Below are positions 23,400 to 35,269 of a stretch of DNA of 64,000 nucleotides, one piece after another. The notes under the pieces were generated by a model. That model was not told the origin of the DNA. It made no database searches and saw only the letters and a program-made list of their open reading frames with translations. The first letter of the stretch is position 1; each line of letters starts with the position of its first letter. The DNA comes from Toxonevra muliebris (Eukaryota > Arthropoda > Insecta > Diptera > Pallopteridae): assembly GCA_963691655.1 (NCBI GenBank), contig OY829326.1, positions 84,065,235 through 84,129,234 of the forward strand, given 5' to 3'. Position numbers and translations under genes: made by a program.

Positions 23400-24483
23400 T
23401 ATGGTGCTGGCATTAACGCGCTTGCCTGTCTGTCGGTCTGTCTGTCTGGCTAACAACAAATGCAGTCGACGAACACCTTTCATGCTGTTAAACGTATGTT
23501 CATATGCTTGCAGTATGCATATATTCATACGTTCTGATGCTGCTCCTGTAGTAGTAGTATAGTAAGTAGTAACTCTACTGCTGCAGTTATTCCATATCTG
23601 TATGGTATTCTATATCTATAAACGCGAGAACAATGCCTTCTATGTGCATATATGTATGTACGTATGTGTAAGTGTATGTATGTGTGAATGGTATCGCGTG
23701 CATGCAGGACGTGAACATACTTACTTACGTTTACCATTTGAATTTATAGAATCAAAATCCATAAATCTAGCGCACCGCACTTGCAAGTTGCTAGCTCCCT
23801 TAACTCGACGACACAGTCATATCCAGCATTGGCACTTGCTGCAGAAAATATGAAAAATTGTATGACGTGACATGATTCGCATCTCGCATATAACGAGCAA
23901 CGACGATATTGGATGGGGGCGTTTTTTTCGAATAAATAACTTCATCGTGCTGCATCATTATCGTCATCGACGACTGTAGAGGAGCAAGCAAAGTCGAAAA
24001 CGAAGACGCAAATGCGCTCACACATCGATGACAATGACGGCTAAAGGTAATCCAGAATGGAATGAGGCTGGAGCTTCCTCCTGTGCTCTGCACCATTTCA
24101 TGCATTTGCTCCAGTGCATTCGCCTTTCATTTGATTTCTTACTTCGAAGATTTCGTAATGCTCTTTTTTGAGGGCGCTACTTACACCGGCGCAAAATTTG
24201 CAAAAAGTGTGCGAGTAATGCGGTGGTTGGTGTGATAATCTCGCATAGTTTAGTTAAGCTAAAAAATGTCTTCATATTTACATTTAGATGCACGACGGAA
24301 CTTGAAGTTGTTGAAAAATATTAAAGAATATTGCTACACAATTATAAGCAAGAAGAAATCGAATACAAATGGAATGTTGAGGTTCTGATTATTGTTTTGT
24401 ACGCAGGTACATTTAAACTTAACATACTTTCTAATTTTAATATTTTTCGTTCAAATTAACGTAACGTAATTCCACATTTGTTA
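23400..24483. repeat. Microsatellite-rich unique region
   Basis: (CTGT)n-like tract at 23425-23450, (GTAT)n at 23645-23690 and CATA units near 23480-23530. Open frames at 23365-24105 follow these tracts and carry no motif. Confidence 0.5.
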
Positions 24484-24731
24484 TTAGCACAGAATTTGTT
24501 TGATTCGAGTTGCGTAGATTCGATCTCTGATCCGATTGTCGAAGGCAACTAGTTTTCGTGGATCTTCTGGATTTGATGTAATGTGTAGATATCGCTCAGG
24601 GTGGAATCGTTTTTTTAAAATCACACTAGAACGTCCCACCAGTTTCATGTATCTGATGCTGTCTTCGATAGTGGGGTACCGTTCTTTTGTATGGCACAAA
24701 GAATTACCAGGTATGTTTTCAATCGATCATA
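24484..24731 (-). CDS. Unrecognised ORF or gene fragment, about 80 codons
   Basis: The open frame on the minus strand runs from a stop at about 24731 to TAA at 24484. It has no in-frame ATG at its start; the first ATG is the codon for Met within SIRYMKLVGR. The C-terminal part, RFHPERYLHITSNPEDPRKL followed by VAFDNRIRDRIYATRIKQIL, has varied, natural-looking composition with many charged residues, unlike the AT-driven frames around it. The opposite strand is also open, which weakens the case. No splice acceptor with a good pyrimidine tract was seen upstream. I do not recognise the family. It could be a terminal exon, a transposon gene piece or chance. Confidence 0.3.
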
Positions 24732-25371
24732 TGAAAGCAGTAAATCATCATGCCACCTTCAGTACTAGAAGACTAGCCATAAACATCAACAGTTATAGTT
24801 CTTTCTTTCAGCGCACAAATAATAACTTCAAATGCATGATCATATTATACCTAGGTAGTTTTAATATTGTCAAAGCAAACCTGCCTTACCATCAAATATA
24901 AGTTTTAAATTTCACAGTCAAAGTTTATCGAAATTCCTCCTTCGAATGGATTTTCCTTGTAATCATTTTTAGATTTGCACACATCTTTTTTCTTTACGCA
25001 ATACCAAATCTCAAACATTTCACTTATGCCGTTGACCTATTTGATATTTTGTGTATGTCCAACTAATTCATTTACAATATATTTTTCATTATTTGAAATC
25101 ATATTTCAACATTTATTTGAATACCCTAAGGTTTCGTATTACTGAAATGGGTCCTCAACACCGAAGCGAGCGAAAAAGATAGAGACTCCTTTTCCATCCA
25201 CTTGAGTTGGCGCCAGCGCTTGAATTAGATATGCTTGCAATACATAAAGACTTTCCAATTATTGTCATAGCATTTAGAATTTTAGTAAAAAAAAAAGAAT
25301 TCTGTTTGTGTTGTTTTTTTCTACCTTAATTCAATTCTAATGCTTATGGTTATGTTAAAAGGGATTGCATG
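24732..25371. other. No recognisable feature
   Basis: AT-rich, with nothing identified on either strand. Confidence 0.4.
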
Positions 25372-25377
25372 TGAAAC

Positions 25378-25426
25378 TGCTGGTGGTGGTGTTGGTGATG
25401 ATGGTTGATGATGATGGCGGTGATAA
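25378..25426. repeat. GGT/GAT imperfect trinucleotide repeat
   Basis: GGTGGTGGTGTTGGTGATGA and a following GATGATGATGGCGGTGAT tract. Confidence 0.8.
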
Positions 25427-27101
25427 GTCGAATAATGTTTACTACAATTGACATCCACAATCAAACTATTTTGGTGTCGTATAGCAAGCAATGAATATGA
25501 GAATTTGAAAGGGTTTCGGGATGTGTGTGTGCTCTACGAGCTACCAAAACCACGAATGTTCTTTTTTCAATTACTTATGTATGTATGTCGCAATATCTAA
25601 AGTTGGCCTATGTACATATTATTAAAATCTTGAATGTCCTATTGTTGTCCTTGTAATCTTAAATTAACTGCTTACGAATATGTTGAAGAAATTTTGCAAA
25701 ATATGTGTTATTTAATTATCTTTTTTTTAAAGTAGATTTCTTTAACACTATCGTGGTTCTGGCAGCGAACTGACGATGTGTGTATATGTATGTCTATTCA
25801 ATATATATACTCGCTAACGCATTCATTTTTAACAACATTAACTGCGTATGTATGTATGTGTGTTTGTATACAAATACAGATCAGACTCATCTCAATTTTA
25901 CTGCTCGTGAAATTGTTTGATATCGTAAGATTGTTGCATGGATATGGGTCCTTAAAACGCAATCAATCAACTCGAACATTTTTGGTCTGCTTTTTTCAAC
26001 CATATGGATAAACTAAATATTTGTACACATGCATGAAAAATATATGTATGGGTATGTGTGTATGTGAATTTATGTGATAAATTAGTAATCATTTGAAAAA
26101 AATACTTTGACAAATGAGAAACTATTAATACTGTACAACGATAACAGAGACCTAAGTATCCATGCCTCATGTAAGCGGGAAATGTAGAGAAAATATTAAC
26201 TATTTTATTACTAAGTTTTTGAATGTTCAGCCGGGATATTTAATGCTTATGATATATTATTGGGTGGATCAACAGGTGTTTCAGTTGTAATCGCTTATCA
26301 TTTCAATTAAGGGTCAATCCATGAAAAACTCGAAATAATCACAAGAGATAACGTTCATGTAAAACCATTATTTTGAGTTCAAGGAACGTTGTTAACGGTA
26401 AATTTGACAAATTCAGAGCGGGGAAAATAATATAAGGAGTTTCATATGCTAATCGATTAATAATACTAATTTCAGGAATCAGATAACGAAAAGTGAGCGA
26501 TGAAGCTCACATACATATGTACCTCAACAAAGTGATTTTTTTATGTCTCTATTAAAATATTTTATATTTTAAAAGTTCGAAAGACAGGCTCACTTCCGCA
26601 GCACTACTTTTATACTTCCATATACAGTAGTATTTTTTATTCCGCCCTTGACGCGTGCCCCCAAATCATGTAGCTGTAACTAACTACCAATAAACTGCAA
26701 TTACAAATTGAATTTATTGTTATGATATGCTATTCCTGATTTTCTACTTCTTTTTTTAATCACGTTAATATGTTCATTTTTCCATTTTATTGAAAATCCG
26801 CTTCTCTTCCCCCTGCATTTAATACAATATGCAAATATCGAATGCAGTCATAAGCAAAAGTTTAAAATATTAAAAATTTATGAACAAAATGGCCATAATA
26901 GAAATAAACGTATGCATGTGATGTGAATATATACGCACAATTATATATTTATACAGGGGAGTGTCGTCAGGGTTGGAGCAGGTTTTGACTTTTGCTAATA
27001 AATAGGTTAATGAACAAATGTAGTCATCACAACAACAGCACCCCGACTATGACAACACTCACCTACATACCGGGTGTGGCAATTGGAATGTCGACTTCGC
27101 T
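25427..27101. other. No gene; ATGT microsatellites
   Basis: ATGT/TATG tracts at 25576-25588, 25775-25795, 25846-25866 and 26041-26070. The frames around them are low complexity. Nothing else recognised. Confidence 0.4.
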
Positions 27102-27230
27102 CAGGGATGCCAACTCAATTTTTATTTCGCCCCGATGGCCCTTGAGAAATTCCCAATTTTCGATCGAATTCCCCGCGCGAAAAATATTCCGATGACTTCA
27201 ATTTATTTTAGGGAATTTTTTTTTGTTACC
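27102..27230. mobile_element. hAT terminal fragment, related to the element ending at 62301
   Basis: CAGGGATGCCAACTCAATTT followed by CGCCCCGATGGCCCTTGAGA and AATTCCC blocks aligns over about 80 bp with the end at 62301 read on the minus strand (CAGGGATGCCAACTCATTTT...). No opposite end or TSD here. Confidence 0.6.
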
Positions 27231-27340
27231 CCTGAGCCTCATGGCATTTAATCGAGTTATATAAAGTTTAATGCATTTTAATTTTTTTTTTTTTTTTTCA
27301 AAAATAATTTAGTCAAAATCAATTTTAAAATAGCTTTAAC

Positions 27341-28486
27341 CCTTTAGTAGGCAGGACCATCTCCAGACGGGGAACCGCTTGATACAATTTAAAAGACGTT
27401 TAAAAGTTGTGTATGTGTATTCATGTCTCTCGGTCGATAGATGAATACCGGAGCTACACGTTGCGCAGCTTCAGTATTCTGTGCGTTATTTTGTTTTGAT
27501 ATTATCGCCATTTGAAGATCAGATTTCGAGTAATTTACGAAAAAAAATTATTTTTTGTAATACAGTAGAGTCGCGATAATTCGTACTCCGTTAATTCGAA
27601 AATCTCAATATTTCGTAACAAACTGTTGGCTCCTTGAAAAAATCGCTTTAATTCGCAAAAATTCCATAGATTTTGGTCTCCTCTCTAATTCGTATTTTAT
27701 TGTTTTTCAATACTAGGTCTGTTTTGTTTCTTATAAATCGAAATTGGTTGTTGACAACCTCTTATAATTCGTAATGCAAAGCAAAATTCTATGGAACTAA
27801 ATATGATTCGAAAAAAATCACTTCAAATTCACTTTTTTGATTTTTCGTGGTTAAAAAAAACCGTCAATTCGTATTTTTCTTATTTTAACCTCGTTTACAC
27901 TGGTATTGTATGCCCCAATAATTTTTTGAAAACTCAAGTAAAATGGGAGATACGGTTACCATTTTATTTGAGTTTTCTTCAAAATATTTATGCTGGCTGT
28001 TATCGCCGTAAGATGCCTTTGCTATAATTCCTGGTTACAAAGGTTATAGCAGGCACTATGCCCCATTGGAAAGTTAAGGATAACTGTAAGGGTTAAGAGT
28101 GTGAAAGCTTTAAACCGAAAAACTCTGTAATTCGTAAAAAATTGCTGGTCGCTTGCGATTACGAATTATCGGGATTCTACTGTATTTAAATTATTTTCGA
28201 TAATTTTAATTATTAAAAAAAAATACTTATAGTTGTTTGTTGGAGTTGAAAAAGTATTAGGAAGTAGGGAATTGATTATATTTTACATTTATGCAATTTA
28301 AATACATAATAATTTTTTACTTTTTCATTTGCCGGGACTACAAGCGTTTTATTGGGCCACCTTTTTTATCACCTCGAGCAAAAATAAAGACTCCAATTCG
28401 ATTTTCGTTTTCATTTCCGAGTTTCACACATTAAATTCAACCAATCCTCATATTTTTTATTGCTAAAATAAATTAGCCTACTAGGG
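27341..28486. mobile_element. piggyBac-like MITE, copy 1, split by a pogo-like MITE
   Basis: TTAA flanks both ends (27337-27340 and 28487-28490). Termini are CCCTTTAGTAGGC and, from 28486 on the minus strand, CCCTAGTAGGCTAATTT. CCC after TTAA fits piggyBac. A second copy, left-truncated, ends at 30793 and shares ACCGCTTGATACAATTTAAA and the stretch through TCAGATTTCGAGTA. The pogo-like MITE at 27563-28182 accounts for 620 bp of the 1146. Confidence 0.72.
27563..28182. mobile_element. pogo/Tigger-like MITE, copy 2
   Basis: TA flanks at 27561-27562 and 28183-28184. Termini are CAGTAGAGTCGCGATAATTC and, on the minus strand, CAGTAGAATCCCGATAATTC (19 of 20 after allowing two internal changes over 23 bases). 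The interior matches copy 1 (1329-2033) in inverted orientation. Non-coding. Confidence 0.8.
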
Positions 28487-28683
28487 TTAAGTAACCTTTA
28501 AATGTGAATTTTGGCGTTTTATGTGATGCAGCCTTTAATCAACCTACTTTAATTTTGTAAGTTGATTATAAAGCACATTTTTTAGACTTAAGTGCTATTT
28601 AAAAGTGAATTAAAATTTAGTATCGTTTGTATTTTAGATCTATAGGCTGGATGAATTTAGAGTTTATCAATAACATTTATTTA

Positions 28684-29067
28684 ATTTGTTTGCCCAAAAT
28701 AAGCCCATCTCTTATCCCAAATCAGACCTTAGGCTACTGGTGGGCTACATGTCTGGACACTATGGGCTCAGATATCACCTAAACAAAATAGGTCTGTCTA
28801 ATGAGACAGAGTGTCGTCTATGTCTGGAAGATGACGAGTCGACACCTCACGTTCTGTGTGAATGTCCGGCCTTGGCTCGGCTCAGAGGAAGAATTTTTGG
28901 TGTTCCTTTTCTGACGGCTAATCAAATAAAATCTTCTTCTACAAAAGATGTCTTGACTTTTATTAGGTCAGCTGAACGTCTTTTGTCATAAAATGGGGAA
29001 TGGCACAAAAGATCTTTTAGGTCGCAGTGCCTGCCTGGTTGGGCTTCCCTAAATAATAAATAATAAT
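28684..29067 (+). mobile_element. 5'-truncated non-LTR retrotransposon insertion with 15-bp TSD
   Basis: AATAACATTTATTTA occurs at 28669-28683 and again at 29068-29082, a perfect target-site duplication. Between them lie the C-terminal end of a non-LTR polyprotein and a short 3' UTR ending in TAA repeats. TAA-repeat tails are known for I/LOA-type elements. The 384-bp length reflects abortive reverse transcription. Confidence 0.88.
28686..28991 (+). pseudogene. C-terminal fragment of a non-LTR retrotransposon polyprotein
   Basis: The reading frame (no native start; it enters at the truncation point) contains LLVGYMSGHYGLRYHLNKIG followed by ECRLCLEDDESTPHVLCECP, then ALARLRGRIFG. This is the Cys-rich C-terminal region (CxxC...HxxCxC) that follows the RNase H domain in I, R1 and LOA-type polyproteins. 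The frame is open to its natural stop at 28989-28991, then a 3' UTR of about 75 bp. All upstream domains are missing. Clade is inferred from the C-terminus and the TAA tail. Confidence 0.82.
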
Positions 29068-29112
29068 AATAACATTTATTTATTATGCCCCTTGTAAAAA
29101 TATACTCCTCTC

Positions 29113-29566
29113 CAGAGCTGGGTAGTAATGACTTCTTTAGGAATCAAATTCCCCTTCAATTACAATTCCTTGGACTTTAAATGGATAACCAACATTTCCA
29201 AAACCTGAAAACCGGTTCTTGGTCTATTCCACGCTACATATTTTTTTATCATGAATGGAGAATGAGTCGATCTAGTCAGGTCAGTCTTCTTGTCCTCGTA
29301 AACAGTCGTAAATATAAGGAATTGACGTTTTTCGATTTTTAGAATTGAAATCAAAAGGAATTAATTACAATTTTGGAATTCAATTCCACAAATGTAATTG
29401 ATTACACAAGGGAAATTCCTCAGTTTTCAAGTGCTTATTTTACTGAGAAATTGAAACTAACAAAAAAACTTACTTCCCTTACAAGAAATTGTAATTGGTA
29501 ATTAACATTTTCAATTCCTCGGAATGAGGAATGTAATTGTAATGGAATTGAATTTACTCAGCTCTG
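29113..29566. mobile_element. hAT MITE with perfect 8-bp TSD
   Basis: Flanks CTCCTCTC at 29105-29112 and 29567-29574 are identical. Termini are CAGAGCTGGGTAGTAA and, from 29566 on the minus strand, CAGAGCTGAGTAAATT. The interior is dense with AATTCC/GGAATT and TGTAATTG motifs on both sides, typical of subterminal binding-site repeats. It is 454 bp and non-coding. Confidence 0.85.
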
Positions 29567-29574
29567 CTCCTCTC

Positions 29575-30540
29575 ACCGGCATAAACTTTTTTGTTTGGCA
29601 ATATACACAACCAATAAGGCAAAATAGGTGAATTGAAAGTGGTAATCACAAAACAACATACAAATTCTAAACTTTCAAAAGTACAGAAAATTTTTAAGTG
29701 ATTCTTATTTTTAAGCGAAATACTGTATACATATAAAGCAGGTAATTTTTTTTTTTAATTTTTCTTCCATTTTATAGAATTTCACGTATTCTTTTCAACA
29801 ATTTGCACGTGCAAACATTCAAACTTTATGGATGCAATAAGGTGATACTATGTATTGCAATGGGAAGCTTTTACCGATTACATGTTCATACATCTATATG
29901 AACAAAAAATATTTAGTAATGTTTCTCTTTCATGCATTTCAGAATCAAATTGCATTCGCAACGTAACCAAACTGGAGTTAATCAAAAGTAATAAAAACGA
30001 AAAGGAAACTTACGAATATAACGAATTATGACATTTTTAAAAAATATTCGAGCCAGGGCCGGGTCAAGGTATTTTGCTGCCTTAAGCGAACTATCGCCGT
30101 GACGCTCACTCCTCCACAGAATTGAAAAAAAAAATATTAGAAATTTTGCTAACGTACTTAATGTTTTTGTCGAAAATGGAAAGATATCATGTTAATAACT
30201 AAAAATGCGAAAAAATTGAATTTATTTTAGTTTAAAGCGAAATATTCAGCAAAATGAAAAGACTACTTTGGACCATAAAGAATGGAATACTCAAGGGTGG
30301 AGTATAGCCATAACTGCTATAGCTCCTAGAATTGAGAGTGGTCAACAGTGTTCAGACGAGGTGAGCTCGAAGCGACTTCTTCTGTTTTTAAGTAGAAGCC
30401 ATGAACTTTTTTTGAGTTTGTAGCCACGGATAAAAATATTTAGGATATATCTGCAGGATGGTATCATTAATAATGTAGTGTATCCACAATGTAACTACTG
30501 CCACCCTACTCACAACATAATAGTGACTAATACCGCCAAA
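29575..30540. other. No gene; hAT-end-like motif at 30054-30090
   Basis: CAGGGCCGGGTCAAGGTATT then TTGCTGCCTTAAGCG resembles common hAT termini in animals. No partner end is present. The remainder is unremarkable. Confidence 0.4.
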
Positions 30541-30542
30541 AG

Positions 30543-30793
30543 GCGGACAACCGCTTGATACAATTTAAAAGACGTTTAAAAATTGTGTATGTGTATTCAT
30601 GTCGCTTAGTCGATAAATGAATACCGGAGCTACACATTGCATAGCTTCAGTACTCTGTGCGTTGTTTCGTTTCGATTCTATCGTCCGTTGAAGGTCAGAT
30701 TTCGAGTAGTTTTTTTGCTCTAATTCGATTTTCGACTTCATTTCAACCAATCCTCTAATTATTTAATGCTGAAAAAATTAGCCTGCTAGAGGG
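30543..30793. mobile_element. piggyBac-like MITE, copy 2 (left end truncated)
   Basis: The right end GCCTGCTAGAGGG is followed by TTAA (30794-30797). The body aligns with both halves of the 27341-28486 element, with no pogo MITE at the corresponding place, so it records the state before that insertion. The left end is cut at about 30543. Confidence 0.7.
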
Positions 30794-30797
30794 TTAA

Positions 30798-32250
30798 GTA
30801 TAAGACTTTTAAAAGGAGTATAAATACTCATATATTTATTTTATTAAACAGATTTTACTTGAAGTGTGTCTTGAGCGCAAACCTTATTTTATCATCCAAA
30901 ATTTTTATAATTTGAGAATTGCCCTAGAATAATATGCAGATTGGCTGCTAAAACGATTAAATACAACTTACAATACTTTGGTATCGCTTTCATAAGTTCT
31001 TCATGAAGTATACACCGCCACGGTTGAAAATACCACTAACTTTAGTCATTTATCTTTTATATTCCACGTTTCAAAAACTGCCCCCCAAAGTTCGTCTTTA
31101 TGATAAAACCGACCCCGATCCCCGATTTCAGCAATGCATGACGATACTCATAAAGTTTCTGAAGCTTTTCGTAAGGATGAAACGAAATGATATAAGATGA
31201 ATACTTCCAACTGTATACATATAAAGGCTTTAATGCATACTCGTAGAAAATGTATTACGTATATATTCTCCTTCTTCCACGTATTTCTAATTGGCCTTGG
31301 TAGACTTTATGTGACTGGGTAGGTAAGCCAATACCCGGAGAACTAGTTTTGTTGCAGCGATCGAATAACTAGATAGACCTATCGAATCTGTCAGCTCAAT
31401 GATTTTATAATCCTCCGCTCGGTTTCACTTGTGAACAAATTTTTTCACTTGATGTTGCTTGAAATTCATAATTTTAACTTTTTCATATTTTGTCTCACAA
31501 AATTTTTTAATTAAGATATAATTCTATACTTCTAGTATTGTTCCCATATCAACCTTTAATTTACGTCATACCGTTTTTTCTCTATGTGAATTTTTCTCGG
31601 GCTAACCCGAGACCACCTAGGGTAATTTCAACACTCACTTCTTTTCTAAAGTTTTCCAAAGAAGAATCATTTTAATTACTTTTTTATATTAGTTGGATTC
31701 ATGTAAACTCTTCATGTAAGTGCTTCGTAAACCTTGTAAACTGTATAAAACAGTAAACTTATTGTAAAATTTCATATAAATTTTGACAAGTTTACGAAGC
31801 ATTAATGAGTTTTTATGAATCAGCTTATTAATTATGAAAAAAAAAAGTAGGACAATATGAATTTATGTAATTCAATTATATAAGTCGGGTTCTCGCCCAA
31901 TCTCCTCTTATTTTAAATTATGGCATTTAAAAAAGAAACTTAATAATTTTTAAAAATTTAAAGATCGAAGCAACATTTATTTTGCATTTGAACATTAAAT
32001 ATCCTGTAACAGGGACAAAAATAAATGAAGAAATATTTAACTTCTCCCATATTTTTGGTGACTAATAACGCGTCCAACAGTACATACGGCACCTCGGTGA
32101 GCTTTTCCATTTTCAAAATAATGGGGGGTGTCAGGCACATTTACAATGTCGGGTTCACCTCATCTTCTCCTATATAATGTATTCAAAATGTGGCCTGTGT
32201 TTATAAAAAAAAAACTAAATACAAAATTAATATTTACTGTTAAAGTGTCG
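30798..32250. other. No gene; imperfect inverted repeat at 31697-31822
   Basis: 31697-31736 and 31787-31822 pair around TGCTTCGTAAAC(C)TTG and GATTCATxxAAACTC. The 50-bp loop contains another small hairpin (ACTGT...ACAGT). No coding sequence. Confidence 0.5.
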
Positions 32251-32262
32251 AAATGAATAAGT

Positions 32263-32301
32263 CGCAAATCATACGGCCGTTTCGGAATCCGCCACGAGAA
32301 T
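32263..32301 (+). repeat. Conserved motif F, copy F1
   Basis: GCAAATCATACGGCCGTTTC followed by GGAATCCGCCACGA. Related copies are at 36924-36963 (minus) and 51202-51241 (plus). Confidence 0.55.
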
Positions 32302-32420
32302 TACAAGGTTTCAGTTTACAAGTATTTAATTTTCACTGAACTGAAATGATGAATGAACTACCACAATTGAAGTGAAAATGCTTGAAGACAAAAACCTTCT
32401 TGGCTACGTTTACAAATATT

Positions 32421-32741
32421 ATAGCGTTTTCTTTTCTCGATAAAATGTTGCATTTTTTCTGCACCGTGCGAGGACTGTCAAATTTCGTGTTCCTTTCTGA
32501 AAAAGAGGCAGTCCTTTCCAAGAGTATCGTGTTCTTTTCTAAAAAATGTTGCCTTCTGAGCGGGGAAAAATGTAACACTTTTGTACTCAATTAAATCACG
32601 GGGTGAGAATGTTGCCCTGCAAATTATCTGATTCTGACAGAGTAGCATTTTTATGGCAGTGTTGTGGGCAACATTAAAAAATTGTTGCCATTGCACGAGG
32701 CAAAAAAAATGCAACATTTTGTCAAGAAAAGAAAACGCTAT
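32421..32741. repeat. Foldback with 49-nt arms
   Basis: 32421-32469 (ATAGCGTTTTCTTTTCTCGA...) pairs with 32693-32741 at roughly 44 of 49 positions, loop about 220 bp. The open frames at 32333-32789 on both strands are by-products of this symmetry; two of them even encode the same peptide, IAFSFLDKMLHFF, from the two arms. Confidence 0.7.
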
Positions 32742-32800
32742 TAGACACTTATATACAACGTTAAAATGTCTTTGCAGTAGCACGCTCACGCATCTTTACG

Positions 32801-34660
32801 GCTTTAAAAATACTAGTTACGAAAATTCACGCACGCTGGAATTTAAAAAAAAAAATTCGCGCCTGTTCACGCACGCAGTCTTTTTATTGTTATAACGTAA
32901 AGTGCCCTATCTTCTGACAGCTAAGGCCGCTCCATATTTTTTTAATGAACTTAGCTGCTGATACAGTAAATCTTCGTAATAAAAGAACTAATGCAACTAA
33001 AATACAATATCAATTCATAGAAATAAACTTAATTTTCGAAAATTTTTTCAATGCTATTATTTATAAATTATTTTAAAAGTGATGTAATGCAAAACGCTTA
33101 AAATGCCCTAAGTCCGGGTGCCAAAAACAGTTTTTCCTAAGTCCGGACCCTTAGTTGCCTAAGTCCAGGCACGATGTTTTTTTTTACGGAAAACTACACT
33201 TTTTATTTAAAAAATTTGCTATGATTAATGATTTTTTGCCAGAAACTAAAAGAAAAATTATTAAGTTTTATTTCTGTAACCAAACAATGTAGAATATTTA
33301 AATATTTTTGTTTTAATCTTACTTATATAGTTTGACCTATTTTCTTGCTATCTTTCAAATAAAATAAATTATTTAATTATACTTTTACTCAGTTTATTCG
33401 GTTATAATACAAAAAAATAATAATTTAAAATATATAAAAAACTAAAAAATAAAGTGAATCCATTTAAAAAAATAAAAAAAGTTTACTGATTTCGATACTT
33501 TACATAAATATTTATTTAGATAAAGTTGGGTGGGGTAACTGAAAACAAATTAAACGTAGCCCCTTGTTTCCACAGGAAAACAGCGAAAAATAAAAAGATG
33601 TACGTTCCACTTCTTCAGTATGTAACTACACGTTTTCATTTATTTAAACTTAGTTTTATTTCATCAAATGTTACTACCTTAGAATTAAGTAGAGTTAAGA
33701 GACTCCGATTGTTTTGTTGTATTCTAACAAATGCGGTGAATTTTTGAAGTTTTTCCACCGACCTTGGAGGTCAGGGAGGTCAGTTTTTCAAGAAAAAAGT
33801 CAAGAAATTTGGATTCCCTGTATCAAATCCAATCCTTTTTTTGAGTTATGGGAATGCAGATCTAAACTTCCATATCACAACTGCTTTGAAACGGCTTGAA
33901 AATAATATTACTGATATTCGGTTAATAAATACGTGAAACTATCAAAAGTATTTTTTAAAATCATATTTTTATCGGTCTTAGATTATGTATTTGGTCTGTA
34001 GATATAAGAAATAACTTCTTTTAGAGTAATTTACATGAACATCTTTCTGAATACTTTTGGTTTATTTGCTCATTGTAATAGTGAATGACATAGAAAAGGG
34101 GCAAACAGGAGTCCAGCACACTAACCAGCTATAAGTCAAATTAAAAAAAATTTATATAAGTAGGTAATATAAAAAAATTAAATGTGGAAAAGTAAATACC
34201 TTTCCGTAGGACGGAATTAGAGCCAGAGTTAATTCTGCTTATATTTACTTAAATAAATACACATTTAGTAAAATTCTTTTAATATCAAACTAATTTGTTT
34301 GCAACTTAAAAATTACACCGTAAACAGTGTTCGAACTTAGGGCGATAACTAGAGCGATACTTGTATTGCAGTTTCCCAAATCCGGACACCATTTTTGCAT
34401 TTTGCATTTTGTTATGGCTAATAAATAAATACTCTGGAAAAAATAAGATATTTACCATAAAAATTTCTGTTTCTTTTATAAAACTTACCTTGAAAAAATT
34501 GTCAAATATAACTTTGCGACACAAATTGTTGTCAGAAACTAAGCACATAAATGAAACCTTTTCGGGTTAATGGCGATTTAAACACAAGAAATGCAGCTAC
34601 TCACTGGAAAAAGTCACAGGTTTCTTATGAACGTTTTCGAAAAGATATTCGCTAAAATTT
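32801..34660. other. No gene; threefold CCTAAGTCC motif at 33108-33176
   Basis: CCTAAGTCCGG occurs twice and CCTAAGTCCAGG once within 70 bp. The rest is AT-rich without recognisable features. Confidence 0.4.
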
Positions 34661-34663
34661 AAA

Positions 34664-35050
34664 GTGTCCTCAGATAGGACACTTTACGTTACTTTTATTT
34701 ATGATTCGAATTTGCAATATGAAACTTCACCAAAAGAAGACCAAATCATGTATCGAATATCAGCAAAATACCCATTTAAGAGGTTCATTACCATAAAAAA
34801 GGAATTAGAATCCAAATACGATATTCATGTCTCTTCCAGATCTATTAGGCTCCGATTCGGAAAAATATATTCTGGAGTGATGAATCAAAGTTCTGCAGGT
34901 TTGGATCTGATAGAAAATAATATGTGTGGCGTCCCCAAAATATGCAGCAAACCCTAAGTAAACTATTAAAACTGTAAAGCACGGTGATGGAAATGTGATG
35001 GTCTGGGCAGCTTTTTCCTGGCACGGTGTCGGCCCAATTCTTCATTACTT
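34664..35050 (+). pseudogene. Tc1-family transposase fragment
   Basis: The first part includes KEDQIMYRISAKYPFKRFIT and DIHVSSRSIRLR, which fits the N-terminal paired-type DNA-binding region of Tc1 transposases. A deletion then joins it to WSDESKFCRFGSDRK in another frame, the first catalytic Asp block, ending in a TAA stop. Next comes TIKTVKHGDGNVMVWAAFSW HGVGPI, the conserved strand before the second Asp. The second and third catalytic residues are absent. No terminal repeats were found nearby. It is a dead internal fragment, unrelated in sequence to the Tc1 remnant at 10062. Confidence 0.85.
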
Positions 35051-35269
35051 TACATTACAACTGTTTTCTGTATTCTTATAAGTATGTATCTGCATTGCAT
35101 TTGCATTATATCACCTTATGGGGACCACAAACAACCTAACCAACAGTCAATAAAAGTTGCTACTTAGCTACAACTCTACTACCGCCACCTGAATCCAAAG
35201 TGTTATTGAAGGACCAAAAAATGAAAATACAAAAGTCGGAGACTATCCCGTACAATTTATTGTTACTAG

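Noticed and set aside
27791..28027. 78-codon frame as a pogo transposase piece
   Set aside because: It sits inside the pogo-like MITE, but the sequence has no helix-turn-helix or DDE-like block and is not preserved as a frame in copy 1.
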